A DNA stretch of 41,888 nt from Clostridia bacterium (GTDB lineage Bacteria; Bacillota; Clostridia; Christensenellales; CAG-138): positions 1 through 41,888 of the forward strand of contig JAFWMS010000033.1 in NCBI GenBank assembly GCA_017545535.1, in the 5' to 3' direction. A program made the position numbers and the translations under genes. This document shows, one piece after another, positions 31,071 to 39,600 of the stretch (position 1 is its first letter; each line of letters begins with the position of its first letter). The notes beneath the pieces are model-generated. The model saw nothing but the letters and a program-made list of their open reading frames with translations. It made no database searches and was not told the DNA's origin.

Positions 31071-33420
31071 GACATTGCAGACCATAGAAAAGCGGGACAG
31101 GGAGCCCTACCGGGTGCCGCGCTCCGTTCAGAACGCCATCCCGATCATGCGACTGTGGGAGAACGGTATCTTCCAGATCGGGAAGGAGAAGTATTCCAAG
31201 ACCTATCAGCTCACGGATGTGAACTACGCCGTGGCGTCCCTGGGCGCAAAGCAGCGCATGAACAAATCTTATCAGGAGCTGCTGAACAGCCAGGAGCCGG
31301 GGACCACCACCAAGATCACCGTGTTCAACCGGACCCAGCCCAAGCGGACGATCCGGGACAATCTGATCCCCCTGAGAGGGGACGACCTGGACCCGCTGAT
31401 CCAGGGCCGAAACGACATCCTGCTGGCCGACGCCAAGGTGGGGAACCGGATCACCCATTCCATCTACGCCACCGTGTCCTCCTTCCACGACAAGCATGAC
31501 GATGTAGCCCGGTACTACAATACCATCGCCACCAACCTCCAGTCGGGTCTGGATGCGCTCAACGCCAAGTGCGTAGACCTGGACGCGAAGGAGCGGCTCC
31601 GGGTGTTCTACGACTTCTTCCATCCCGGCGAGGAGGAGCATTTCCATTTCAACATGAAGACCCTCATGCGCCGGGGACATTCCTTTCTGGATGTGATCGC
31701 ACCGCCCTTCCTTTCCTACAAGCCGGACTACATTCGGATAGGAAAGCGATACGGGCGGGTGCTGTACCTGAAGGACTATCCCACCATACTGAAGGATTCC
31801 ATGATCGGGGAGATGTGCAACCTGGGCCGGAACCTCATGCTGTCCATCGACCTCATTTCCATCCCCACCGGCGAGGCGGTGAAAGAGGTCAACAATATCT
31901 TGCTGGGCATCGCCACCAACGCAGCCAAGTGGACCCAGAAGCAGAATCAGAACCTGAACTGGTCCGCCACGCTCCCATACGACATTCAGCAACAGCAGCA
32001 GACCACCGAGGAGCTGCTGAAGAAGTTGACCCAGGAGAACCAGCAACTGAAGTTCGTGACTGTGACGCTGATTCACCTGGCCGACAGCAAAAAGCAGCTG
32101 GACGGGGATACCGCCACACTGATCTCCACTGGCCGAAAGTACAGCTGTGAGTTCGAGGTCCTGAAGTATCGTCAGCGGGAGGGCATGGACACGGCCCTGC
32201 CTTATGGCCTTCGGCGCATTGACGCCCTTCGAACCATGACCACCGAGAACGCGGCTACGCTCACCCCGTTCAGAGCACAGAGCATAGAGCACACACATGG
32301 CGTGTACTGCGGCAGGAACAAGATCACCGGAAACCTGATTTTCATCGACCGGGGCAAGCTCCAGAATGGTAACAGCCTGATCCTGGGCATCTCCGGCTCC
32401 GGCAAGTCGGTGTTTGCGAAGACCGAGATGTTCCAGCTGGCCGCCCGCAAGGACTGTGATGTGATTATCATCGACCCGGAGCGGGAGTATTCGCCCCTGA
32501 TCCGATCCCTACATGGGGAGGTCATCACCATCTCCGCCAACTCTCCCAACCACATCAACGCACTGGACATGGGTGCGGAGTACGCCCGCGCCAAGGACGC
32601 CTGCAAGGAGAAGGCGGACTTCGTGACCTCCTTCTGTGAGATGATGATCGGGTCCATCACGGCAGAAGAGAAATCCATCATCTCCCGCGCCATCACCATG
32701 GTGTTTTCGGACTACATCAACAAAGGCTCCAGAGGCCCGGCTCCCACCCTAAAGGACTTCTATTGGTGTCTGCGAGAGCAGCCGGAGCAGGACGCCCAGG
32801 ACTTGGCCTTGAAGATCGAGCTGTATACGGAGGGCCTGCTGGACATTTTCGCCCAGCCAACCAACGTTAATTCCAACAACTCCCTGATCTGCTACGACAT
32901 CCGGGACCTGGGCAGCTCTTTGAAAGCGGTGGGCATGTTGGTGATCCTGGATTCCATCTACAACCGCATTCTGAAGAACGCGGCAAAGAAGCGGTTCACC
33001 TATGTGTTCATCGACGAGTTCTATCTGCTCCTTATGGGCGAACACAGCTCCGAGTTCCTGTTCACCCAGTGGAAGCGGGCGCGGAAATACTACGCCTGCT
33101 ACACAGGCATCACCCAGGATGTGGACGATATGCTCCAGAGCCACCGGGCCCAGACCATGCTGGCCAACTCCGAGCTGCTGGTCCTGTTCAATCAGTCCGC
33201 CTACGCCCGGAACACCCTGTCACACCTGTTGAGCATAACCCCGGAGCAGCTGTCCTCCGTAGCCAACGCGCCTACGGGCAACGGCCTGATCCTCTGCGGC
33301 GGAAACATCATCCCCTTTGTAAACAGAATCCCCACGGACAACCCTCTATATCCGCTGGTCACCACAAAGACGGAGAAGGATGTTGCCGGGCAAAATGCCT
33401 CGGCGCAAGCGGAGGGGTGA
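31063..33420 (+). CDS. virB4: VirB4/TraE-type conjugation ATPase, 785 aa
   Basis: The N-terminal VirB4 domain is followed by an ATPase with Walker A GISGSGKS (442-449) and Walker B YVFIDEFYLLL (around 647-657). Near the end, LLVLFNQSAYARNTLSHLLSIT is also typical. It powers assembly of the channel and substrate transfer. The start is TTG 31063, with AAGGAGG 9 nt upstream, within the 3' end of prgI. Length is normal for the family. Confidence 0.95.
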   Translation: MIKTLQTIEKRDREPYRVPRSVQNAIPIMRLWENGIFQIGKEKYSKTYQLTDVNYAVASLGAKQRMNKSYQELLNSQEPGTTTKITVFNRTQPKRTIRDNLIPLRGDDLDPLIQGRNDILLADAKVGNRITHSIYATVSSFHDKHDDVARYYNTIATNLQSGLDALNAKCVDLDAKERLRVFYDFFHPGEEEHFHFNMKTLMRRGHSFLDVIAPPFLSYKPDYIRIGKRYGRVLYLKDYPTILKDSMIGEMCNLGRNLMLSIDLISIPTGEAVKEVNNILLGIATNAAKWTQKQNQNLNWSATLPYDIQQQQQTTEELLKKLTQENQQLKFVTVTLIHLADSKKQLDGDTATLISTGRKYSCEFEVLKYRQREGMDTALPYGLRRIDALRTMTTENAATLTPFRAQSIEHTHGVYCGRNKITGNLIFIDRGKLQNGNSLILGISGSGKSVFAKTEMFQLAARKDCDVIIIDPEREYSPLIRSLHGEVITISANSPNHINALDMGAEYARAKDACKEKADFVTSFCEMMIGSITAEEKSIISRAITMVFSDYINKGSRGPAPTLKDFYWCLREQPEQDAQDLALKIELYTEGLLDIFAQPTNVNSNNSLICYDIRDLGSSLKAVGMLVILDSIYNRILKNAAKKRFTYVFIDEFYLLLMGEHSSEFLFTQWKRARKYYACYTGITQDVDDMLQSHRAQTMLANSELLVLFNQSAYARNTLSHLLSITPEQLSSVANAPTGNGLILCGGNIIPFVNRIPTDNPLYPLVTTKTEKDVAGQNASAQAEG

Positions 33421-33426
33421 TAAGCC

Positions 33427-35856
33427 ATGGAAAAGAAACCGACAAAAGCGCATAAAGCACCGGCGCAGGCGTACGCAAAGCAGGAGCTGTTGCGAGAGAA
33501 ACAGGAGAAAGTAACTGTCGAAACGGGCTTCACGGGTGATACAGGGGGATATATATCGGGGGAAGCAGAGCATTACCCGTTAAGATCTTCCACAGAGCCG
33601 ATATCTTCCGTATCACGCCTGGTACACTCCGAACAGAGACGCTCAGAGGCAGGGCCTTCGCATACGACCTCGGCTTCTCCGTTTCGCCCGTTGGAAAGCG
33701 CAAACGCTGCGCCTGCCAGTGCTGACGGCAGCAAGAAGATGGCTCGTTCCCATGCGGTACAGCATATCGTCAAGCGGGTCCAGGCGGGCGTCGAAAAGGT
33801 GAAGGAAGAAGTGAACGAGCAGCCAGACCTTTCGCCGGGAGAATATGCAGAGCAGAGGGTGGAATCGTATACCGGTTCCACCCTTCGGTATGCCGAAGCG
33901 AAGCTGGAATCAGCCTGGACCGCCCTGCGAAAGCAGGCGATCCGTCAGTTTCGGGAGAAGCGGCAGGAGGGAAAGCTGGCCGACGAGGAGCAGACCGTTA
34001 CGGATGCCGAGACCAGGGCAGAGGACCCCGCGCGGAGCGATCCCACGGCGTATACCGCAGCCGAGGCAGAGCCGTCTACGTTCGGCGCGGAAGGAACCTC
34101 ATCGTCGGAGCCGTTTCGTCCTGAACCGGCCCAGGAATCGGCAAAAGAACCCATACAAGCTGAACAGCCCCGGCAGGAAGCACAGAAGCATCTGACCTAC
34201 CGGGACAGAGACACAGTTCAACAGACTACGGAACCCGCCGACAGAGACCCTTCGGCGGGTTCCTCCATTTCAGAGGATAAAGGAGGAAGGGCCCATGCCC
34301 AGAGGCAAACCAAACGCTCGGAATGGCAGGAGAACGCATCCAGCCTACGGGTACAGGATCAGACTGGTCGTACCCCGCCCGCTGCCCCTGGCGAAAAGGC
34401 GCGTGTATCAGTATCGACGTCGCAAAGCGTCCTATCGAGAGCAGAAAAAGAAGCGGGTCTTGCTGGTACGACCCAACGTGCCCATGTAAAGGGAGTCCGG
34501 CAATCGTTCACCACTGCAGGAAAAGCGGGACAGACCACCCAACAAACTACCAAGACAGTCCAGCAGTCTGCCCGTACAGCACAGAAGACGGCACAAGCCT
34601 CCGCAAAAGCGGCCCAGGCGGCGAAGGAGGCCTCCGTGAAAGCAGGCCGTGCGGCCGTGAAGGTAGGGCAGGCAGCCTACAAGATCCTGGAAGCCGTGAT
34701 CCGAGCGATCGTGGAAGGAGCCAAGGCTCTGGCCACGGCCATCGCCGCAGGCGGTTGGGTGGCGGTGCTGGTGATCGCTATGATCGCCGTGTTCGCCGTC
34801 ATTCTCAATTCCGCCTTCGGCCTGTTCTGGTCCAATGAGACCACGGAGGGACGGCCCATGTTGGACATGGTTCGTTCGATCAACTATGACTACGAGCAGG
34901 AGATCGAGAACATAGTCCAGGGATATGAGCAGGACGCCCGGTACGATGAAGTCCAGGTCACCTATAAGGGCGACAACGACGGCGATTCGGCGTCTGTCAA
35001 CAACTGGAACGATGTGTTGGCCGTGTATTCCGTACTGACGACCACGGATGAGGACGATCCCAGGGACGTGATCACACCCTCCAGGGAAGACGAAGCCGGG
35101 ATACGGGCGGTCTTCCGCGTGATGAACCGATACACCTACAAGACCAGGGTGGAGGAAGAGGTGGACGAGGACGCGGTGGTGCCGAAACCTACACCGGATA
35201 AGGACGGGAAGATCCCGGAGGTGGAGCCGCCCATGAAGACCGTGCTGTACTTGACGATTACCCAATACGCCATGACCTACAAGGAGGCGGCCCAGCACTA
35301 CGGGTTTACGGACTACCAAAACGAGATCCTGGAGGAGATGATGTCTCCCCGATACTTCACCTACTTTGCGGCGCTCATAGGCGTGGACCTGACCAACGGC
35401 GTGGATCTGACCGATATCGTGACCCATCTTCCGGCCAACAGCAAAGGCGCGGAGGTGGTCAAGGCGGCCCTGTCCAAGCTGGGGGCTCCGTATGTATGGG
35501 GCGCGAAGGGTTCCAATAAGTTCGACTGCTCCGGCCTTGCGTACTGGGCCATAAAGCAGGTGGACCCGGTATTGGGGGACAAGATGTACACCAACGCCGC
35601 TGGGCAGGCCAGGTATTGCTATGGCCTTGGCCGGACCGTGGCCCGCAGCGAGTTACAGCCCGGGGACCTGGTCTTTTGGGTCAACCTCAAATGCGAGGGC
35701 TGCCACCGATGGAAGGAGATCCATCATGTGGGCATCTATATCGGCGACGGGAAGGTGTGCGAAGCCTCCAGCGGCTACGGACGGGTGATCGTCCGTGACC
35801 TGTGGGAATCCAAGAATTACCCGATCTATATGTTCGGCAGACCATATTCAGATTAA
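33427..35856 (+). CDS. T4SS-associated NlpC/P60 cell-wall hydrolase, 809 aa
   Basis: A long, low-complexity, charged N-terminal half leads to an Ala/Lys/Thr-rich helical stretch and one membrane helix (about 443-469, GGWVAVLVIAMIAVFAVIL). An extracellular part follows that ends in an NlpC/P60 peptidase domain with C701 in FDCSGLAYW and H767 in HHVGIYIGDGK. It would locally open peptidoglycan for the mating channel (VirB1-like role). Codons 290-355 overlap a separate basic ORF in another frame, and a 12-bp hairpin lies at 34230-34263, so the N-terminal half may not be a simple single coding region. Confidence 0.88.
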   Translation: MEKKPTKAHKAPAQAYAKQELLREKQEKVTVETGFTGDTGGYISGEAEHYPLRSSTEPISSVSRLVHSEQRRSEAGPSHTTSASPFRPLESANAAPASADGSKKMARSHAVQHIVKRVQAGVEKVKEEVNEQPDLSPGEYAEQRVESYTGSTLRYAEAKLESAWTALRKQAIRQFREKRQEGKLADEEQTVTDAETRAEDPARSDPTAYTAAEAEPSTFGAEGTSSSEPFRPEPAQESAKEPIQAEQPRQEAQKHLTYRDRDTVQQTTEPADRDPSAGSSISEDKGGRAHAQRQTKRSEWQENASSLRVQDQTGRTPPAAPGEKARVSVSTSQSVLSRAEKEAGLAGTTQRAHVKGVRQSFTTAGKAGQTTQQTTKTVQQSARTAQKTAQASAKAAQAAKEASVKAGRAAVKVGQAAYKILEAVIRAIVEGAKALATAIAAGGWVAVLVIAMIAVFAVILNSAFGLFWSNETTEGRPMLDMVRSINYDYEQEIENIVQGYEQDARYDEVQVTYKGDNDGDSASVNNWNDVLAVYSVLTTTDEDDPRDVITPSREDEAGIRAVFRVMNRYTYKTRVEEEVDEDAVVPKPTPDKDGKIPEVEPPMKTVLYLTITQYAMTYKEAAQHYGFTDYQNEILEEMMSPRYFTYFAALIGVDLTNGVDLTDIVTHLPANSKGAEVVKAALSKLGAPYVWGAKGSNKFDCSGLAYWAIKQVDPVLGDKMYTNAAGQARYCYGLGRTVARSELQPGDLVFWVNLKCEGCHRWKEIHHVGIYIGDGKVCEASSGYGRVIVRDLWESKNYPIYMFGRPYSD
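34230..34263 (+). repeat. 12-bp inverted repeat upstream of the nested basic ORF
   Basis: GGAACCCGCCGA (34230-34241) and TCGGCGGGTTCC (34252-34263) are perfectly complementary around a 10-nt loop. It looks like an intergenic hairpin although it lies inside the long open frame, 31 nt before the ATG of the nested ORF. Confidence 0.75.
34295..34489 (+). CDS. Nested small basic protein in another frame of the NlpC/P60 gene, 64 aa
   Basis: A 64-codon ORF in the +1 frame relative to the hydrolase gene starts at ATG 34295 with a near-perfect AAAGGAGG 8 nt upstream. The product is strongly basic (for example RVYQYRRRKASYREQKKKRV) and could bind nucleic acid. By hand count about two thirds of its codons end in G or C, against about half in the host frame over the same bases. 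I recognise no family. It may be a true overlapping gene or a relic of a separate gene. Confidence 0.45.
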   Translation: MPRGKPNARNGRRTHPAYGYRIRLVVPRPLPLAKRRVYQYRRRKASYREQKKKRVLLVRPNVPM

Positions 35857-35867
35857 GAGGAGAGATC

Positions 35868-36632
35868 ATGAAAGCAAAACTGATGATAACGCTGCTGATC
35901 GTTCTGATGGTGCTGGTCATAGCCACCTTCGGCGTGCTTATCTACCGCGAACAGGCGGACCGCACCCCGGTTGCGATCATCCAGCCCACCCAAACCCCGA
36001 TCATAACCCCGGTCCCGACCAGGACGCCGATAGTCATCTACATCCCGTGCGTGGACAGCTCGGTTTATCCGGTCATGCCCACACCGGCAGTCCGTACCCC
36101 GGAGCCGACCCCGATCGCCACCGAGGAGTCGGACCCAGATGCTTCAGACGATCCTGTGCAGGGACCATCCGGCCCCACCAGGACTGGCAGCCCGCATACA
36201 GCGATCGCCACGCCGAAACCCAGCGTGGAAAGCGGCATGGCCTTCACCCTGACGATCCTGGGCAAGAACATCTCTGTGGCAGGGAACGTGGAGGCGTCCA
36301 CGCTGGACAAGGCTCCCGGCTGGTTGCCCACCTCGGCAAAGCCGGGGAAGGAGGGCGTCTGCGTGGTGTACGGCCACCGCAATCGAAACCATCTGCTGGT
36401 CCTGAAGGACATCGACTACGGCGACACAATCCTGGTGACCATGCCCAACGGCAAGACCTACACCTACATTGTGGAGCAGACGGAGATCCTGGACAGCGAT
36501 GATGACCTCCGTATCCCGATCATTGAGGGCAAGCACCTGATCCTGGTGACCTGCTACCCGTTCTACTACTCCGGCCACGCACCAAAGCAGTTTGTGGTCA
36601 CTTGCACGATTCAAAATAATACATCAGCATAG
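35868..36632 (+). CDS. Sortase-family protein with Pro/Thr-rich linker, 254 aa
   Basis: An N-terminal membrane anchor (about 5-25) and a Pro/Thr-rich linker (32-120) lead to a sortase fold with the catalytic histidine H170 (VVYGHRNRNH) and cysteine C229 (LVTCYPF). The position where many sortases have the third catalytic residue, Arg (APKRF), reads APKQF here (Q241). It could anchor the element's surface proteins, though the adhesin has no LPXTG motif. ATG 35868 is preceded by AGAGGAGAG; it is the last gene of the transfer operon. Confidence 0.85.
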   Translation: MKAKLMITLLIVLMVLVIATFGVLIYREQADRTPVAIIQPTQTPIITPVPTRTPIVIYIPCVDSSVYPVMPTPAVRTPEPTPIATEESDPDASDDPVQGPSGPTRTGSPHTAIATPKPSVESGMAFTLTILGKNISVAGNVEASTLDKAPGWLPTSAKPGKEGVCVVYGHRNRNHLLVLKDIDYGDTILVTMPNGKTYTYIVEQTEILDSDDDLRIPIIEGKHLILVTCYPFYYSGHAPKQFVVTCTIQNNTSA

Positions 36633-36661
36633 GATAGCTACCTTTAGCGGGAATAAACAGT

Positions 36662-36697
36662 AAGGAAGAATGTGGAAAAACGCATTCTTCCTTTTTT
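36662..36697 (+). terminator. Terminator of the transfer operon
   Basis: A perfect 11-bp stem (36662-36672 with 36683-36693) with a 10-nt loop is followed by six T residues. It closes the conjugation operon before the A+T-rich recombinase region. Confidence 0.88.
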
Positions 36698-36778
36698 GCA
36701 GCTATTCTTCACGAACATATTTCGCTTGGGTAGTCAATATCCTCTGATATGGGGAGTATTGAAAAAAACGGATGAGAT

Positions 36779-37144
36779 TTGAAAAAACCAAACAAAAAAC
36801 CAAATCGACATCCTCAACACATAAACCCAACCCAGGTATACTGTATCCGACAAATGAGAATGGCGAGGCTCTGTATTATGGAAGATAGGGGCCTTTCAGG
36901 ATCATTGGTTACAGAGCAAGGGCCGGTCTCTGCTCCTGCTCAAAGCACCGATTCCACAAGGATACGGCCAAGAGAATTCAGGATCGTTAACAATGTAAAG
37001 TTCAGTCAAGATGAACGCTTGGAAATCCAAAAAAAATACTACGATGCCATGATTACTCTCTTGGTTACGAAAAAGATTATTTCGCCGGGACAGGGGCAGG
37101 AATGTGTGGACAGGATGCAGCGGCGATTTCGGAAAAGAAACTGA
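36779..37144 (+). CDS. Small protein upstream of the recombinase, 121 aa
   Basis: A basic N-terminus and a C-terminal helical part (ERLEIQKKYYDAMITLLVTKKIISPGQGQECVDRM) reminiscent of SHOCT-like helices. The start is unclear: TTG 36779 has a weak GGATGAG upstream, and inner ATG codons exist. It ends 22 nt before the recombinase and shares its low G+C. Its position suggests a recombination accessory or directionality factor, but no homology supports that. Confidence 0.5.
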   Translation: MKKPNKKPNRHPQHINPTQVYCIRQMRMARLCIMEDRGLSGSLVTEQGPVSAPAQSTDSTRIRPREFRIVNNVKFSQDERLEIQKKYYDAMITLLVTKKIISPGQGQECVDRMQRRFRKRN

Positions 37145-37166
37145 CACAGATCGAGGAGGTTCACCA

Positions 37167-38849
37167 ATGAACTACGAAAAGATGAATGCCGAAAGACCGA
37201 TAGTTGATTCCTGTAAGCGAGTCGGCGCATATTGCCGTGTTTCGACGGATAAACGAGATCAGGCTAATTCATTGGAAAGTCAGCAACGATATTTTCGAGA
37301 ATACATTGAACGCCGTGAAGATTGGAAGCTCGTGGAAGTATATCCCGATGAAGGCATTTCTGGAACTTCCACAAAAAAGAGGAAAAATTTTAATCGGATG
37401 ATCCAAGATGCAAAGGCGCACAAATTGGATTTGATCATAACAAAAGAGGTCTCCCGGTTTGCCAGAAACACGGTGGACAGCCTTCAAATCACCCGCGATC
37501 TCAAAGCCATCGGTGTGGGGGTGATTTTTATGAATGACAACATCAATTCGCTCGACCCGGACGCCGAATTGAGATTGACCATCATGTCCTCTATCGCGCA
37601 GGAGGAAAGCAGGAAAACAAGTGAGCGAGTCAAATGGGGCCAAACACGACAGATGGAAAAAGGGGTCGTGTTTGGACGGGATATGATAGGGTATGATGTG
37701 AAAAACGGGGTGCTGACGATAAATGAAGAAGGAGCGCGGATCGTCAGGAAAGTATTTGAGATGTTCGTGTATGAGGATTTGAACATCCATACCATCGGCA
37801 ACAAACTCAGAGAGATGGGAATTAAACCGATGCGTGTAAATTCTTGGTCCGATACTGTACTGCGGAGAATGCTGCAAAACGAAAAGTATTGCGGGGATCT
37901 GGTTCAGAAGAAGACATATACTCCCGATTATTTGTCACATGCGAAAAAATACAATCGCGGCCAGGAAGAATTCGTCATCATAAAGGATCATCATGAACCC
38001 ATCGTTTCCAGAGAGTTGTTTGACGCTGCACAAAAAAGAATAGAGGAGCATGGAAAAGGCGCACCTGTGGGATATAGTAACAGGTATTGTTTTTCCGGAA
38101 AAATCATTTGCGGCAGATGCGGGACACGATATATAGCGAGATACCGGGATTTGAAGGGAGGAGGAAGTTCCAAGTATTGGGCATGCGGAGAAGCTCATGC
38201 CCATGGAAACAGAAAAGTGTATCCAAACGGAGAAACGACCGGCTGCTCCTTTGAAGCGATCCGAAACATCGACGCGATCAATATAATGAAAGCGGTTTTT
38301 CGGCAAATAGAGGCTGATTTTGATGAAACGCTTGAAATGATCTGTCATGATGTTCAGACCATTTTGAATGAGGACAAGCCCATGCAGAACGTGTCTGATT
38401 TGGAAAAGGAGATCGAGGCGGCAACAAAAAAGAAAGAAAAACTCCTGAACCTGTATCTTGAGGATGGGATACAGCATGACGACTTTTTGAAAGCTCAAGC
38501 CGAGATTAATGAGCAGATCAGGTCAACACAACAAAACATAGAGAATCTTAGCAGATCTGTTATCAGCATAACGGATAAGAACAAGATAAAAGATGTACTT
38601 CGTGACATGGCAGAGAGCGAGGAATTCAACGATGCATTTTATCGACGGGTGCTTAGTCGAATGGTTGTACATGATCGGACTCATGTGGATGTTTATCTGA
38701 AGGTGTTGCCGCTTGAAACCAAGTTTGAGCTTGAATCCGTCATGGAAAAAAGAACAAAAAAGAAGGGCGGAGGAGACACTTCAAAAGGTTCTTCCGATAC
38801 ACCGATGTCGGTCAAGGTGGCCTTCACTCGATCGTCGGGCATGGAGTAG
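37167..38849 (+). CDS. Large serine recombinase (integrase) of the ICE, 560 aa
   Basis: The resolvase domain has the catalytic serine S26 in AYCRVSTDKRDQANSLESQ and the ARNTVDSL and ESRKTSERVKWG segments. A recombinase domain (about 160-290), a zinc ribbon (CGRCGTRY, then YWACGE and GC) and a long coiled coil (about 405-460) follow. It integrates and excises the element. ATG 37167 has GAGGAGGT 6 nt upstream. The last 15 codons and the stop (from about 38802) are antisense to cotJC, so the C-terminus depends on where the element is inserted. Confidence 0.95.
   Translation: MNYEKMNAERPIVDSCKRVGAYCRVSTDKRDQANSLESQQRYFREYIERREDWKLVEVYPDEGISGTSTKKRKNFNRMIQDAKAHKLDLIITKEVSRFARNTVDSLQITRDLKAIGVGVIFMNDNINSLDPDAELRLTIMSSIAQEESRKTSERVKWGQTRQMEKGVVFGRDMIGYDVKNGVLTINEEGARIVRKVFEMFVYEDLNIHTIGNKLREMGIKPMRVNSWSDTVLRRMLQNEKYCGDLVQKKTYTPDYLSHAKKYNRGQEEFVIIKDHHEPIVSRELFDAAQKRIEEHGKGAPVGYSNRYCFSGKIICGRCGTRYIARYRDLKGGGSSKYWACGEAHAHGNRKVYPNGETTGCSFEAIRNIDAINIMKAVFRQIEADFDETLEMICHDVQTILNEDKPMQNVSDLEKEIEAATKKKEKLLNLYLEDGIQHDDFLKAQAEINEQIRSTQQNIENLSRSVISITDKNKIKDVLRDMAESEEFNDAFYRRVLSRMVVHDRTHVDVYLKVLPLETKFELESVMEKRTKKKGGGDTSKGSSDTPMSVKVAFTRSSGME
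38795..38815. other. attR: Right attachment junction (attR) inside cotJC
   Basis: Reading cotJC from its start, the match to the CotJC family ends after LTDIG and turns into unrelated residues at about 38802. Around this point CCGA-TG-TCGG (38802-38811) is an imperfect dyad about a central TG, the layout expected of a large serine recombinase crossover site. The exact crossover base cannot be set without the empty site. Confidence 0.7.
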
Positions 38850-38986
38850 CGCTGGGTAAGGTAGCGAAGGGCCGCGCCCAGCTCCGAATCGGGGCCGCCG
38901 TATTGGGCCATCAGCAGCTTTGCCATCCGAAGGTCTGGCTTCGTGATGTTCACCGGGTATTCGAGCCGTTTTTCATAGATCCACAT
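38802..38986 (-). pseudogene. cotJC: cotJC 5' fragment, interrupted by the ICE
   Basis: ATG 38986 with AAAGGAG upstream begins MWIYEKRLEYPVNITKPDL and continues through QYGGPDSELGAALRYLTQRYSMPDDRVKATLTDIG, the N-terminus of the manganese-catalase-like spore coat protein CotJC. After about 61 codons the frame enters ICE DNA and continues with unrelated sequence. Intact CotJC is about three times as long. Excision of the element would restore the gene if the other part lies at the left junction. Confidence 0.9.
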
Positions 38987-39004
38987 AGCTTTCTCCTTTC
39001 CCGC

Positions 39005-39256
39005 TCACATGGTTTCCCAGGGCCAGGGAGAGCGGACCCAGCTGCCCGCGTCCAGGGCGCACTGGCCGAAGTTCATCAGCGGCCCGTAGGCGTTCGTGTA
39101 GGTATCCAGCAGGGCTTGCAGCTTGTCGCTGTAGCTGTTGAAGTCAGCCCGTGCCGCCACGTCGTCGGGATGGGTGTCCAGATACAGATTCAGCTCCACG
39201 CAGGTGAACCTGGCTTCGCCGATCTTTTTGAGCAATGCCAATCGTTCCTGATCCAT
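39005..39256 (-). CDS. cotJB: Spore coat protein CotJB, 83 aa
   Basis: The pattern LLKKIGEARFTCVELNLYLDTHPDDVAARADFNSYSDKLQ and the end GPLMNFGQCALDAGSWVRSPWPWE identify CotJB, which with CotJA and CotJC forms a spore coat component made in the mother cell. ATG 39256 lies behind a GGAGGGGGTG sequence that also includes the end of cotJA; GTG 39262 is an alternative. It is 18 nt upstream of the cotJC fragment. Confidence 0.92.
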   Translation of the reverse strand: MDQERLALLKKIGEARFTCVELNLYLDTHPDDVAARADFNSYSDKLQALLDTYTNAYGPLMNFGQCALDAGSWVRSPWPWETM

Positions 39257-39258
39257 AC

Positions 39259-39534
39259 TCACACCCCCTCCGGGACGACTCGTTCATAAACCAGCTCGGG
39301 GAACAGAGTGCCCTTCATGAGGGCCTCCGCAGGGCAATAGCCGGCCCGATAGGCCTGGTCGGGGAAATAGACGGTGGCTAAAGCACAGCCGCCGCCGGGG
39401 GCAAAGCCGCAGCTGCCGTCGCTGGAGACCTCGCCGGCCATGACCACGTTGTCCGCCATGGTGGGGTCCATGCCGGGGCCCCGGCCCGTAAAGCAGCAGG
39501 CGTCGCCGCTCTGATAGTTTTGCTGCATGTACAC
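39259..39534 (-). CDS. cotJA: Spore coat-associated protein CotJA, 91 aa
   Basis: The C-terminal half, YFPDQAYRAGYCPAEALMKGTLFPELV, is the CotJA signature, and the gene heads a cotJABC order. The N-terminal half is Gly- and Met-rich. The start is GTG 39534 (GGGAGG 5 nt upstream) or ATG 39528. In Bacillus subtilis the cotJ operon is transcribed by the mother-cell sigma factor SigE; a possible -10-like CATAGTAT lies upstream, but I see no convincing full promoter. Confidence 0.9.
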   Translation of the reverse strand: MYMQQNYQSGDACCFTGRGPGMDPTMADNVVMAGEVSSDGSCGFAPGGGCALATVYFPDQAYRAGYCPAEALMKGTLFPELVYERVVPEGV

Positions 39535-39600
39535 ACATACCTCCCTTTCAGAAAGATATCCTATACTATGCTGTCATATCGGAATGGTGTGAGACGCAAG

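Larger units (their letters stand above)
1..38803 (+). mobile_element. Integrative and conjugative element, Tn1549-like backbone, right part (left end outside window)
   Basis: Relaxase, MobC, VirD4-type coupling protein, Maff2, VirB6-like protein, PrgI, VirB4, NlpC/P60 hydrolase, sortase, a giant methylase-helicase and a terminal large serine recombinase occur in the order typical of Tn1549-type clostridial ICEs. The right boundary is visible because the recombinase gene runs directly into the 5' part of cotJC at about 38802. The matching left boundary, which should carry the rest of cotJC, is not in the window. Base composition is mosaic: the first 5.5 kb and the last 2.2 kb are visibly A+T-richer than the transfer core. 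Confidence 0.9.

Noticed and set aside
30976..32298. 440-codon minus-strand frame opposite prgI and virB4
   Set aside because: Crosses two confirmed genes; no ribosome binding site or domain.
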